Of a stretch of DNA of 64,000 nt, positions 54,286-62,217 are shown one piece after another. The DNA lies in the NCBI GenBank assembly GCA_020353535.1, contig CP070696.1, forward strand, positions 3,451,723 to 3,515,722, in the 5' to 3' direction. The notes below the pieces were generated by a model, which saw only the letters and a program-made list of their open reading frames with translations, made no database searches and was not told where the DNA came from. Position 1 is the stretch's first letter; each line of letters starts with the position of its first letter. The translations under genes and the position numbers were made by a program. This DNA comes from Spirochaetaceae bacterium (lineage in GTDB: Bacteria > Spirochaetota > Spirochaetia > SZUA-6 > DRHE01).

Positions 54286-55244
54286 AGGGATCCCTCCTCG
54301 ATGCTCCGCTCCACCTGTTCGACCGCCTGCCGCAGGGCATCCCCGGGTGCCACTTCTCGGCTCAGGGCTTCCAGATAGGAACTAAACAGGCGATCCCCGG
54401 CTCCGGTGGTGTCCGCGGTTTCCCGAACACGTTTCGGCTGGATGGTCAGCGGCGCAAAGCTCCGCTTCCCGCCACTCTCGCTCGGGGAACCGCCGCGGGG
54501 CGTTGCATCGGTACGTTGCCGGCTGAGGCGTTCCAGCCGGTACAGCCGCACACCCCGCCTGCCCCGCGTCACCAGGAACTGCTTGATCTTCCTCTGCTCC
54601 AGAAAATCCCGCACCCACCAGTCGGATCGGGAACCTCCCCTGGACGCCGAGGACTTGTCGGTCTTCTCGCCAGAGGCGGTGAACCATCCGCCCAGAGCGC
54701 GGAACTCCCCCTCATTTCCGGACAGCAGGTACAGATTCTTGAGGAGCCCGGCATGGCGCAGGAGCTTTTCCACGGAGACGCTCTCGAACACCACCCGGGT
54801 CTTTGAACCCATATTGTGGATGAGGCTGCGAACCAGGTCCGGAGAGAGATTGGCATCCAGAACCAGAAAATCGCTAGCCCCCAACTCGGGAAGGCGGGCT
54901 CGCAATCGCGGCCAGCTCAAGCCCTCCTCGATTACCGACATGTCCGCCGCTCCGTAGAGAAGCTCACCGGACTGCATAAGGGCGCAGTAGCAGGCCGTCG
55001 GGTATTGATCGAGGAAAATCGGATTCACCCATTGGGGCTGTTCCATGGTCTCGATCAGCCACTTGCCGAACATATCGGAACCGAGGGCCGTGAACAGCAT
55101 CTTGGGACTCTCGAGGCGGGCGTAGATCCGGTAACCAACTCCACCGGGAGAGAGGCGGATCGAGGCGGGATTGGACGTGCCCTTGATGAAGCGATCTTTC
55201 CGAACGAGCAGATCGACGGACAGAGCGCCTACGATACAGATCAT
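54282..55244 (-). CDS. psuK: PfkB-family kinase, probable pseudouridine kinase PsuK
   Basis: This 320-residue PfkB-fold kinase has the start ICIVGALSVDLLVR and the catalytic DTTGAGDRLFSSYLEAL near the end. Two low-complexity polar inserts stand out at about 197-212 (SGEKTDKSSASRGGSRS) and 244-262 (SRQRTDATPRGGSPSESGG), unusual for a compact kinase. Function is inferred from the four-base overlap with psuG; the substrate specificity residues cannot be judged by eye. Confidence 0.85.
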   Translation of the reverse strand: MICIVGALSVDLLVRKDRFIKGTSNPASIRLSPGGVGYRIYARLESPKMLFTALGSDMFGKWLIETMEQPQWVNPIFLDQYPTACYCALMQSGELLYGAADMSVIEEGLSWPRLRARLPELGASDFLVLDANLSPDLVRSLIHNMGSKTRVVFESVSVEKLLRHAGLLKNLYLLSGNEGEFRALGGWFTASGEKTDKSSASRGGSRSDWWVRDFLEQRKIKQFLVTRGRRGVRLYRLERLSRQRTDATPRGGSPSESGGKRSFAPLTIQPKRVRETADTTGAGDRLFSSYLEALSREVAPGDALRQAVEQVERSIEEGSL

Positions 55245-55267
55245 GTACGCGAGGATCCGCCGCCGGA

Positions 55268-55420
55268 TCAGCGCTTTCGGATCAGCTTGGGCTTGTAGAC
55301 CTTTCCGGAGCCGATCTCTTTGATCAGGCAGCCCGGGCGGGACTTGACCACCTCTTTTACGAACTTCAGGCTGTCGGTCTCGGCGATCAGATCTGTTTTC
55401 TCATAAATCAGGTAAATCAT
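55268..55420 (-). CDS. 50-residue protein upstream of psuK, unknown function
   Basis: This short frame starts MIYLIYEKTDLIAETDSLKF and ends GKVYKPKLIRKR. It is balanced in composition, with strand-helix-strand character and a basic C-terminus. It is 23 bases upstream of psuK on the same strand, so it would head the psuK-psuG operon. No Shine-Dalgarno sequence is present, but TATAGT (55430-55425) lies four bases before the ATG. Its protein-like composition and operon position support it, but it may be only a leader. Confidence 0.5.
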   Translation of the reverse strand: MIYLIYEKTDLIAETDSLKFVKEVVKSRPGCLIKEIGSGKVYKPKLIRKR

Positions 55421-55533
55421 GGCTACTATAAATATCGGAAAATTCAAAAGAGGGGTTAGCCGCTTCCTGGCTTTGGCTCTTGCCTCTCGATTGTGCGGCT
55501 GACGAGAATCGGCTAAAGTACTGAAGGCGAAAT

Positions 55534-56229
55534 ATGGTTGAATATTTCAAAACCCTCGACGGCCGGTTCAACGTGTACTTCCTGCGCCACGGCGAGAGCC
55601 AGGGCAACAGCGCCCGCATCATCCAGGGACGTCACGATCTGCCCCTTTCAACAGCCGGACTGAAGGAGTCCGAGGCGGTGGCCTCCTGGTTCGTGGATAG
55701 GCAGATCGATGTGATCCTCTCCTCCCCTCTCAGGCGTGCGCTGCAGACCGCCGAGGCGGTGGGGCGGGTGCTCGGCAGCAGGCCAGTGCAACCTCACGAT
55801 GGCCTGAACGAGCTGGACACGGGCATCTTCACCGGTTTGACCGTGGAGCAGATTCGTCGGCGCTATCCCGGGGCCTGGCGAGATTTCCAGCGCTCGAGCT
55901 GGGAGGGAGTTCCCGAGGCGGAGAAAATCGAGGAGTTGCTCGGCCGGACCGAACTCATGTGGAAGGACCTTGGGAGCCTGTTCAGCGAAGGGGCAAAAAA
56001 CCTGCTGTGCGTGACCCACTCGGGGATCCTGCAGTGGATCATCAAAGCCACCTTCGGGCAGCACAGCTGGATGCCTCTGGTTCCGGTGGAGAACTGCTCG
56101 ATCTGTCATTTCAGCCTGGACAATAACTTGAAAAATGAGCAGCCCCGTTACTACTTTGAGTGGACCCGCCTCAACTATCGACCCATAAGCGCCGCAAAAT
56201 CCTCCGGCCATATGTTTCTGGATGCATGA
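55534..56229 (+). CDS. Histidine phosphatase superfamily protein (phosphoglycerate mutase-like)
   Basis: This 231-residue protein has the catalytic RHG motif in YFLRHGESQGNSARIIQG, the second arginine in SSPLRRALQTAE, the acid in GLNELDTGIFTGL and the second histidine in LCVTHSGILQW. It is likely a phosphatase (cobalamin or sugar phosphate type) rather than a glycolytic mutase. GAAGG precedes the ATG. It is 30 bases upstream of the HisD homologue and probably cotranscribed with it and folC. Confidence 0.88.
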   Translation: MVEYFKTLDGRFNVYFLRHGESQGNSARIIQGRHDLPLSTAGLKESEAVASWFVDRQIDVILSSPLRRALQTAEAVGRVLGSRPVQPHDGLNELDTGIFTGLTVEQIRRRYPGAWRDFQRSSWEGVPEAEKIEELLGRTELMWKDLGSLFSEGAKNLLCVTHSGILQWIIKATFGQHSWMPLVPVENCSICHFSLDNNLKNEQPRYYFEWTRLNYRPISAAKSSGHMFLDA

Positions 56230-56259
56230 GATAACACCGGACAGGAAACAGGAACCGTT

Positions 56260-57624
56260 ATGGAAAAACTGAAGATCAACATCCACGATTGGCACAACCT
56301 GGATGAGACCCAGCGGGAATCCCTCTGCCGGCGGGTGGAGGCGGCCATTACCACAGAGGTGATGGATACGGTACGAGAGGTGATCGAGGCCGTGCGGCGG
56401 GAGGGGGATGCGGCGATCATGCGTTATACGGAGAAATTCGACGGGGCCGATCTGGAAGGCGTACCCCTGCGTGCCGCGGCCGGGGAGTTCCGCAGCGCCG
56501 AGCAGAGCTTGGATGAGGAAGTTAAACGGGCAATCGAGTTTGCCGTGGAGAATGTGCGGCGGGTCCACGAGCAGCAGCGTCCCGGCTGCCTGGAGCTGTG
56601 TGAGGTGCGTCCCGGAGTATTCAGCGGTGAGCGTTTCACTCCGATACCCTCCGTGGGATTGTACGTGCCTCGCGGACGGGGGAGTTTCCCCTCGGTGATG
56701 TACATGCAGGCCATCCCCGCCGTGATCGCCGGAGTCAAACGGATCGCCGCCGTTTCCCCCCCGGACAAACGAGGGCGGATCGATCCTGCCTGCCTGTACA
56801 CGGCCAAGATCTGCGGAGTCGAAGAGGTATACAGGATCGGGGGTGTTCAGGGCATCGCCGCCCTGGCATTCGGCAGCGAAAGCATCCCCCGGGTGGACAA
56901 GATCCTCGGCCCGGGAAGCCTGTACGTGGCCGCGGCCAAACGCGCCCTGGCTGATCGGGTCGACGTGGGAATGCCAGCCGGTCCCTCCGAGGCGATCGTT
57001 TTGGCCGATCAAACCGCGGATCCCCGCCTGGCGGCACTGGACCTGATCACCGAGGCCGAGCATGGATCGGACTCCAGCGCCTTCCTGGTAACTCCAAGCC
57101 GAAAGCTGGCTCAGGCGGTGGAGCGGGAACTGCCTTCGCTTCTGGCGGAGCTGGATCCGCCCAGGGCTGCTTTCGTGCGGGACGTGCTGTCCGGCTACGG
57201 GGGCATAGTGGTCACCGAAACGATGGAGCAGGCCATCGATTTCGTCAACCGCTACGCCCCGGAGCACCTGCAAATCGCCTGCCGGGAGCCCATCACCCTG
57301 CTCGGCCGAATCGAGAACGCCGGGGAGATCCTGTTGGGTCAGAACAGCGCCTTCTCCATGGCCAACTACGCCGTGGGTTGCAACAACGTGATACCCACAG
57401 GGGGTTGGGCTAGGACCTGCTCGCCCCTATCGGTCCGGGCTTTTCTCAAATCCTCCTCCGCGGTCTACGTGGCCTCCCAAGGGATTTCCCAGCTGAGCGG
57501 TGCGGTGGCTGCCCTGGCCGGGTACGAGGGCTTCTCCGCCCACGCCATGGCGGTTCGCAGGCGCGTGCAGGGGGCCGAGGCAGCGAGCGACGATTCTCCG
57601 CCCACGCGGCATTCCTCCGGCTGA
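56260..57624 (+). CDS. hisD: Histidinol dehydrogenase homologue with altered zinc-ligand positions
   Basis: This 454-residue protein matches HisD throughout (GLYVPRGRGSFPSVMYMQAI, GPGSLYVAAAKR, MPAGPSEAIVLAD). The general acid/base pair Glu335-His336 (YAPEHLQ) is kept. Of the four zinc ligands in E. coli HisD, His268 and His428 are present. The Gln259 position is Glu265 (LITEAEHG), and the Asp360 position is Asn369 (SMANYAVGCNNV). No other his genes are nearby; neighbours are a phosphatase and folC. It may be a paralogue acting on another amino alcohol or polyol, as known for other HisD-like dehydrogenases, instead of a histidine enzyme. Confidence 0.82.
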   Translation: MEKLKINIHDWHNLDETQRESLCRRVEAAITTEVMDTVREVIEAVRREGDAAIMRYTEKFDGADLEGVPLRAAAGEFRSAEQSLDEEVKRAIEFAVENVRRVHEQQRPGCLELCEVRPGVFSGERFTPIPSVGLYVPRGRGSFPSVMYMQAIPAVIAGVKRIAAVSPPDKRGRIDPACLYTAKICGVEEVYRIGGVQGIAALAFGSESIPRVDKILGPGSLYVAAAKRALADRVDVGMPAGPSEAIVLADQTADPRLAALDLITEAEHGSDSSAFLVTPSRKLAQAVERELPSLLAELDPPRAAFVRDVLSGYGGIVVTETMEQAIDFVNRYAPEHLQIACREPITLLGRIENAGEILLGQNSAFSMANYAVGCNNVIPTGGWARTCSPLSVRAFLKSSSAVYVASQGISQLSGAVAALAGYEGFSAHAMAVRRRVQGAEAASDDSPPTRHSSG

Positions 57625-57639
57625 AGGAGTCCCCACTCC

Positions 57640-58956
57640 ATGGCCTTCGCCAGTCTCGAGGAGGTATTCCAGTACATCGAATCCTTTACCAATCTGGAAA
57701 AGTCCGGATCCCTGTTCACAGCCCGTACCTACCGGCTGGACAGGATGCGGCTGCTCCTGGAGCGCTTTGGGCAGCCCCAGCTGGCCTACCGCACCATTCA
57801 CATCGCCGGCACCAAGGGTAAAGGCTCTACCGCCGCTCTGCTGGCCCATGGGCTACAGGCGGCGGGGGTGCGCACCGGCCTGTATACCTCCCCCCACGTG
57901 ACCGGCTACATGGAGCGGATGGAGGTCCTGGGAAGCGTTCCGCAGATCCCCACGGTCCTTGCGCTGGCCGAACGAATCCGCCAGGTGGTGGCGGATCTGC
58001 CGGAAGATACCATCGAAGCCATGGGTTCCCCCAACACCTTTGAGCTGCTAACCCTGCTGGCTTTCTGCTACTTCCGGGAGACTGCCTGCGAGTACGTAGT
58101 GGTGGAGACCGGAATCGGCGGCCGGCTGGATGCCACCAACCTGGTCGATCCAGAGCTGTGCCTGATCACTCCCATCGAGCTGGAGCATACAGACATCCTG
58201 GGTGATACCCTACAGGCCATTGCCCGGGAGAAGGCGGGAATATTCAAGCCCGGCAAAGCGATCTTCTCCGCCCCCCAGCAGGGAGAGGTGCGGGAGGAGC
58301 TGAAACGGGTCGCCGGGGAGGTTGGCTGTGTCATCATGTTCCTGGATGAACAGCTTCGCAGTCTCCAGGCCCGCTACAACCGGGAAGGAACCGAGGTCTG
58401 TTTTTCCCTGAAGGGGGGTGGGGAGTTTCGCTATTCTCTGGCCCTGATCGGGACGGTTCAGGCGCAGAACGCCGCTTTGGTGCATCTGGCCGTGCAGCAT
58501 GCTCTGCCCTGGCTGCTCCCGTCCCTGGCTCGGGGACTCGCTGCAACTCGCCTGCCCGCAAGGATGGAAGTGATCCAGGATAGTCCGCCCGTTGTGATCG
58601 ACGGAGCCCACACTCCCCGGTCCGTACAGACGGTACTCGAAACCTTTACGGAGCTGTTCGGCCCGGGGGGAGTGCTGCTGTTCGCCGCCGCCGCGGGGAA
58701 GAAGATTGGCGAGATGGCGGCGATCTTAGCTCCTGCCTTCCCGGACGTCGTGGTCACAACCCCCGGAAGTTTTCGGGAGAGCAATGCTGCGGAGGTCCAC
58801 CGGGCCTTTCAGAGCGGCAATAGGAACGCATTCCTGATTCTGGACACGGCCCAGGCCCTGGCCCGAGCCCGGATCCTGGCCGGAGCCGACCGGCCCCTCC
58901 TGGTTACCGGCAGTTTTTACCTTGCAGGACAGGTACGGGAGATCCTATACTCGTAG
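57640..58956 (+). CDS. folC: Folylpolyglutamate/dihydrofolate synthase FolC
   Basis: This 438-residue Mur-ligase-fold enzyme adds glutamates to folates. Motifs are the ATP loop GTKGKGSTAALLAHGLQ, GIGGRLDATN, the lysine-containing REKAGIFKPGK and the C-terminal DGAHTPRSV. GAAGGAG precedes the ATG. It lies 15 bases after the HisD homologue and is probably in the same transcript. The promoter of the next gene lies inside its last codons. Confidence 0.93.
   Translation: MAFASLEEVFQYIESFTNLEKSGSLFTARTYRLDRMRLLLERFGQPQLAYRTIHIAGTKGKGSTAALLAHGLQAAGVRTGLYTSPHVTGYMERMEVLGSVPQIPTVLALAERIRQVVADLPEDTIEAMGSPNTFELLTLLAFCYFRETACEYVVVETGIGGRLDATNLVDPELCLITPIELEHTDILGDTLQAIAREKAGIFKPGKAIFSAPQQGEVREELKRVAGEVGCVIMFLDEQLRSLQARYNREGTEVCFSLKGGGEFRYSLALIGTVQAQNAALVHLAVQHALPWLLPSLARGLAATRLPARMEVIQDSPPVVIDGAHTPRSVQTVLETFTELFGPGGVLLFAAAAGKKIGEMAAILAPAFPDVVVTTPGSFRESNAAEVHRAFQSGNRNAFLILDTAQALARARILAGADRPLLVTGSFYLAGQVREILYS
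58946..58951 (+). promoter_or_regulatory. -10 box abutting the start of the Asp/Cys-rich envelope protein
   Basis: TATACT is followed by six bases and the ATG at 58958, with TTGCAG 18 bases upstream. It lies within the end of folC. Leaderless transcript predicted. Confidence 0.6.
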
Positions 58957-58957
58957 C

Positions 58958-59782
58958 ATGAAAGCGATCTGGATCGCCCTGTTGCTGATCCTTCCCATCT
59001 ACCTGGCTGCCGCCCAGGAGGATGAGGGAGACGAAAAGATACTGGAGACCATAAAGAAGATTCAGGAGGAGACGGAAAAACAACAGGAGGAGGACTCATC
59101 CAGCGACGATTACGATGACGATGACGATGGCTGCCTGGGCTGCCAGTTGCTGTTTGAAGGGTGTGCGTACTTCTTCGATGAAGAAGGTTGCGGGGAGGGC
59201 ATCGGCGAGCTCCTCTGGCAGTACTTCACATCCCTTCGCTTCTCTCCCTATCCCTATTCGGCCCAGACCGAGTACCGCTTCAGCTCGGTGGACTATCAGG
59301 ATTTCGAGAACCAAAAGATCACCTCCATCCAGGTGAGCGCAGACCTGGCGACTCACTTCGACGGTACCTATGGGAACATCAACCGCCTCACCGCGCAGCT
59401 GAGCGCCCTGCAACTTAACGTGTTCAACCAGACGATCTTCTCCAAATCCGCATCCCTGACGGCGCTGTCCGTCAACACAGGACTGTCACTGCTGATAGGG
59501 GATTTTGATCTCAGCACCTTTGCTGGTGCATACCTGCTTACTACAACCGGCACCTTCATGTTTTCCGTGGGAATCAGCTCCCGTTTGTTTTTGCCCGCCA
59601 GATTGTACCTGGACGTCTATAATTTATACGCCTTTTTAAACGGTGTCACCCAATTCACCCATCTAGCGGCCAGCTTGAATCTGGTCGTATGGCGCTTATC
59701 TATCGGCGCGGGCTATAATTACAACAGGATCGTGGGCGACATCTATTCGGGCCCCTGTCTGAAAATCGGCTTCTGGATGTAA
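58958..59782 (+). CDS. Exported protein with Asp-rich and Cys-rich segments, putative beta-barrel
   Basis: This 274-residue protein has a signal peptide (AIWIALLLILPIYLAAAQ). A charged helix, an aspartate run (SSDDYDDDDDG, about 49-59), a cluster of cysteines (CLGCQLLFEGC, then EEGCGEG) and then about 170 residues of alternating strands suited to a small outer-membrane barrel follow (YRFSSVDYQDF, LYLDVYNLYAFLNG, GYNYNRIVGDIYSGP). The Asp/Cys segment suggests metal or calcium binding. No family recognised. A longer in-frame start at 58922 was rejected. Confidence 0.75.
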   Translation: MKAIWIALLLILPIYLAAAQEDEGDEKILETIKKIQEETEKQQEEDSSSDDYDDDDDGCLGCQLLFEGCAYFFDEEGCGEGIGELLWQYFTSLRFSPYPYSAQTEYRFSSVDYQDFENQKITSIQVSADLATHFDGTYGNINRLTAQLSALQLNVFNQTIFSKSASLTALSVNTGLSLLIGDFDLSTFAGAYLLTTTGTFMFSVGISSRLFLPARLYLDVYNLYAFLNGVTQFTHLAASLNLVVWRLSIGAGYNYNRIVGDIYSGPCLKIGFWM

Positions 59783-59805
59783 ACACCATCCAGATCGAAG
59801 ACTTG

Positions 59806-60180
59806 ATGGAAATCACACCTACCATCCTCCACGTTGCCTGCGTCGCCGCCCTACTCGCCGCCCATGGGATCTTCTTTTTCCGCGGATTGGCTATCGAAGC
59901 CCGGCGGTTCACGCCGAAGAAGATCGACCGGCTGGCCCGAAGCCTGTCCCTGGCATTGCTGCCGGCCGCAGCCCTGAGCGGATTGATATCCAGGAGCAGC
60001 AACATCGGTTCGTCCCTCCTCCACCTTCTCCTGGGGCTGTCGCCCCTCATTGCCGTTCCCCTCGTTTTTTTCGGCCGGGTATTGCTGAAAAAGCGCAGGC
60101 AGGCGCCCTGGCTTTTACCGGCTATTAATCTTATACTTCTACTTGCTGCAGCGCTGACGGGTGTTTTTTTATGGAGGTGA
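59806..60180 (+). CDS. Four-span membrane protein of unknown function
   Basis: This 124-residue protein has four hydrophobic segments (about 7-27, 44-60, 70-90 and 104-122) and basic loops ([20 protein letters not shown]). It resembles small CopD/DUF-type membrane proteins in layout, but no family is assigned. It starts 23 bases after the preceding stop; the ATG at 59806 is preferred to the TTG at 59803. Its stop lies a few bases before the macrodomain gene, whose Shine-Dalgarno sequence it contains. Confidence 0.72.
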   Translation: MEITPTILHVACVAALLAAHGIFFFRGLAIEARRFTPKKIDRLARSLSLALLPAAALSGLISRSSNIGSSLLHLLLGLSPLIAVPLVFFGRVLLKKRRQAPWLLPAINLILLLAAALTGVFLWR

Positions 60181-60187
60181 ATCGAAC

Positions 60188-60730
60188 ATGGCCGATACGG
60201 AGCTACTGAACGGCAGATTGATCGTAACCACCGGTGACATCACCACGATGAGCACGGGGGCGATCGTCAACGCCGCCAATTCCTCCCTAATGGGCGGCGG
60301 CGGCGTGGACGGAGCGATCCACCGGAGCGGTGGAGCGGCCATTATAGAAGAATGCAAACGCATACGACAGAGCCGCTACCCCGATGGGCTTCCCACTGGG
60401 GAGGCGGTCATGACCACTGCGGGCAATATGCCCGCCCGGCACGTAATCCACACGGTAGGTCCGGTCTGGCACGGCGGCGGCTCCGGGGAGGCGGAACAAC
60501 TGTCCAGCTGTTACCGGAGGAGCCTGGAGGTGGCTGCCGAACTCTCGCTGAAAGACATCGCCTTTCCGGCGATCTCCACCGGGATCTACGGCTATCCAAA
60601 GGACAAGGCGGCGCTGGTTGCCTTTGCCGCCGTGCAAGATTTTCTCGAATCCTCCGAACTTCCCCAAACCGTGTACTTCGTGTTCTACTCCCCTGGGGAT
60701 GCACGGGTGTTTCTCGACACCATCGGGTGA
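60188..60730 (+). CDS. Macrodomain protein (O-acetyl-ADP-ribose deacetylase type)
   Basis: This 180-residue macrodomain has [34 protein letters not shown] and [10 protein letters not shown], matching the YmdB/MacroD class that hydrolyses O-acetyl-ADP-ribose or removes ADP-ribose. GGAGG precedes the ATG at 60188; the longer frame from 60161 was rejected. With the NUDIX protein at 37.5 kb it is one of two ADP-ribose-linked activities in the window. It is followed after 25 bases by the NFACT gene. Confidence 0.93.
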   Translation: MADTELLNGRLIVTTGDITTMSTGAIVNAANSSLMGGGGVDGAIHRSGGAAIIEECKRIRQSRYPDGLPTGEAVMTTAGNMPARHVIHTVGPVWHGGGSGEAEQLSSCYRRSLEVAAELSLKDIAFPAISTGIYGYPKDKAALVAFAAVQDFLESSELPQTVYFVFYSPGDARVFLDTIG

Positions 60731-60755
60731 GAATTGACCCCCTGGCGAGGCCACC

Positions 60756-62186
60756 TTGTCTCTGAACTGGCGGGAAATCGACGCGATCCTGGAGGAAATT
60801 CCCTTCGAAAATGCCCTGATCCGGGATATCTATCAGCCCAGCCACCCGCAGCTGGTACTCGATCTGTACAAACCGGGCCGCCCCTTCAGGGTATTGTTCT
60901 CCTTCGCCAATCCCGCCTGCCGTCTTCATCTGCTTTCCCCTACCCGAAAGCCGACTAATCCGGATAAAACGCAGCGCTTCGTTTCCTTCCTGCGCGCCCG
61001 TATCCGGGGCGGCCGGATCGTGTCGGCCGCGCAGATCGATATGGAGCGAATCGTGCGCATCGAGGTGATCAAGGCGGATCGCACGGTGCTGCTGTGGTGC
61101 CGCCTGTGGGCGGCGGCGGCCAATCTGATCGTGACCGATCATACCGGCACTATTCTCGATGCTCTATACCGCAGACCAAAGCGTGGCGAGGTTTCCGGCG
61201 GAAACTACAGTGTCGATCGGGAGATCGCTTCGACGAGCAGCCCCGAATCAAAACAACAATTTTCGATTCGGGAGTTCTCGGGCAGCGGAAGCTACAATGA
61301 GCGGGTGGAAAGCTACTATTTCGATTTGGAGGAGCATAGCGAAAGAATCAGATTGAAGAACAGTTTGCTCACCCGTCTGCGCAGGGAGGAGAACCGCCTG
61401 CTCGCATCTATCAGAAATCTCGAACAGATGAAGAATCAGTATCAGTATTTCGAAAACTACAGGAGGTGGGGCGATCTCATTCTCGCTAACATTCATACAC
61501 TCAAACGGGGAGATCGCTGGCTGACAGCGGCCGATAGTGATGACCCAAACAAAACCTGGGACATCGAGTTGGATCCCCGGGCAACGCCTGCGCAGAATGC
61601 CGACAGCTACTACCGCCGTTATCGCAAAGCCAAGGCGGGAGTGCGGAGTATAGAAGAAGAGAGGCGGCAGCAACAACGGCAGCTGGACAGGCTTCAGGAG
61701 CGCATCCAAGCCCTGGAGAGTGACGGGGAAGCTCTGGAGTCGCTTCGGCAGGAGCTCCAGGGTAGAAAAAGAAAGCAGCATCAGGAAAAGCAGGGACTTC
61801 CGCCGGGATTGTCTTTTACCTCCGGGCAATTTAGCATCCTGGTGGGTAGGAATGCCCGGGAAAACGATGCCCTGCTGAGGCACTTCGTTCGCGGGAATGA
61901 CACTTGGCTGCACGCCAGAGATTATCCGGGGGGGTATGTGTTCATCCGATCAATCCCGGGAAAGAGTATCCCCCTGGAAACCCTTCTGGACGCGGCGAGT
62001 CTCGCCCTTCTGTACAGCAAGGGCAGAGACTCCGCTCAGGGGGATGTGTTCTACACCCAGGTCAAGTATCTGAAGCGAGTAAAAGCGGCCAAAACCGGTC
62101 TGGTAATTCCCACCCAGGAGAAGAACCTTCACGTAACCGTCGATCCGCAACGAATTCACCGGCTTCAGCAGAATAGTACTTATTGA
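60756..62186 (+). CDS. rqcH: NFACT-family protein (RqcH/Rqc2 homologue)
   Basis: This 476-residue protein has an NFACT-N domain (about 1-150), a coiled coil (about 280-350, EEERRQQQRQLDRLQERIQA) and a C-terminal NFACT-R RNA-binding domain (NDTWLHARDYPGGYVFIRS, GDVFYTQVKYLKRVK). RqcH binds obstructed 50S subunits and adds alanine tails in ribosome quality control. It is shorter than the roughly 570-residue Bacillus protein. The start is TTG at 60756 with GCGAGG upstream. Older annotation would call it fibronectin-binding. Confidence 0.88.
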   Translation: MSLNWREIDAILEEIPFENALIRDIYQPSHPQLVLDLYKPGRPFRVLFSFANPACRLHLLSPTRKPTNPDKTQRFVSFLRARIRGGRIVSAAQIDMERIVRIEVIKADRTVLLWCRLWAAAANLIVTDHTGTILDALYRRPKRGEVSGGNYSVDREIASTSSPESKQQFSIREFSGSGSYNERVESYYFDLEEHSERIRLKNSLLTRLRREENRLLASIRNLEQMKNQYQYFENYRRWGDLILANIHTLKRGDRWLTAADSDDPNKTWDIELDPRATPAQNADSYYRRYRKAKAGVRSIEEERRQQQRQLDRLQERIQALESDGEALESLRQELQGRKRKQHQEKQGLPPGLSFTSGQFSILVGRNARENDALLRHFVRGNDTWLHARDYPGGYVFIRSIPGKSIPLETLLDAASLALLYSKGRDSAQGDVFYTQVKYLKRVKAAKTGLVIPTQEKNLHVTVDPQRIHRLQQNSTY

Positions 62187-62210
62187 ATTCCACCGCATAA
62201 TCCATAATAC
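62183..62210 (+). promoter_or_regulatory. Promoter abutting the Memo-like gene start
   Basis: TTGAAT (62183-62188), a 16-base spacer and TAATAC (62205-62210) are followed by seven bases and the ATG at 62218. It overlaps the rqcH stop. No Shine-Dalgarno sequence is seen. Confidence 0.5.
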
Positions 62211-62217
62211 TTTTATT

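Noticed and set aside
55648..57273. 541-codon minus-strand frame
   Set aside because: Antisense shadow of the phosphatase and HisD genes, which carry full motif sets.
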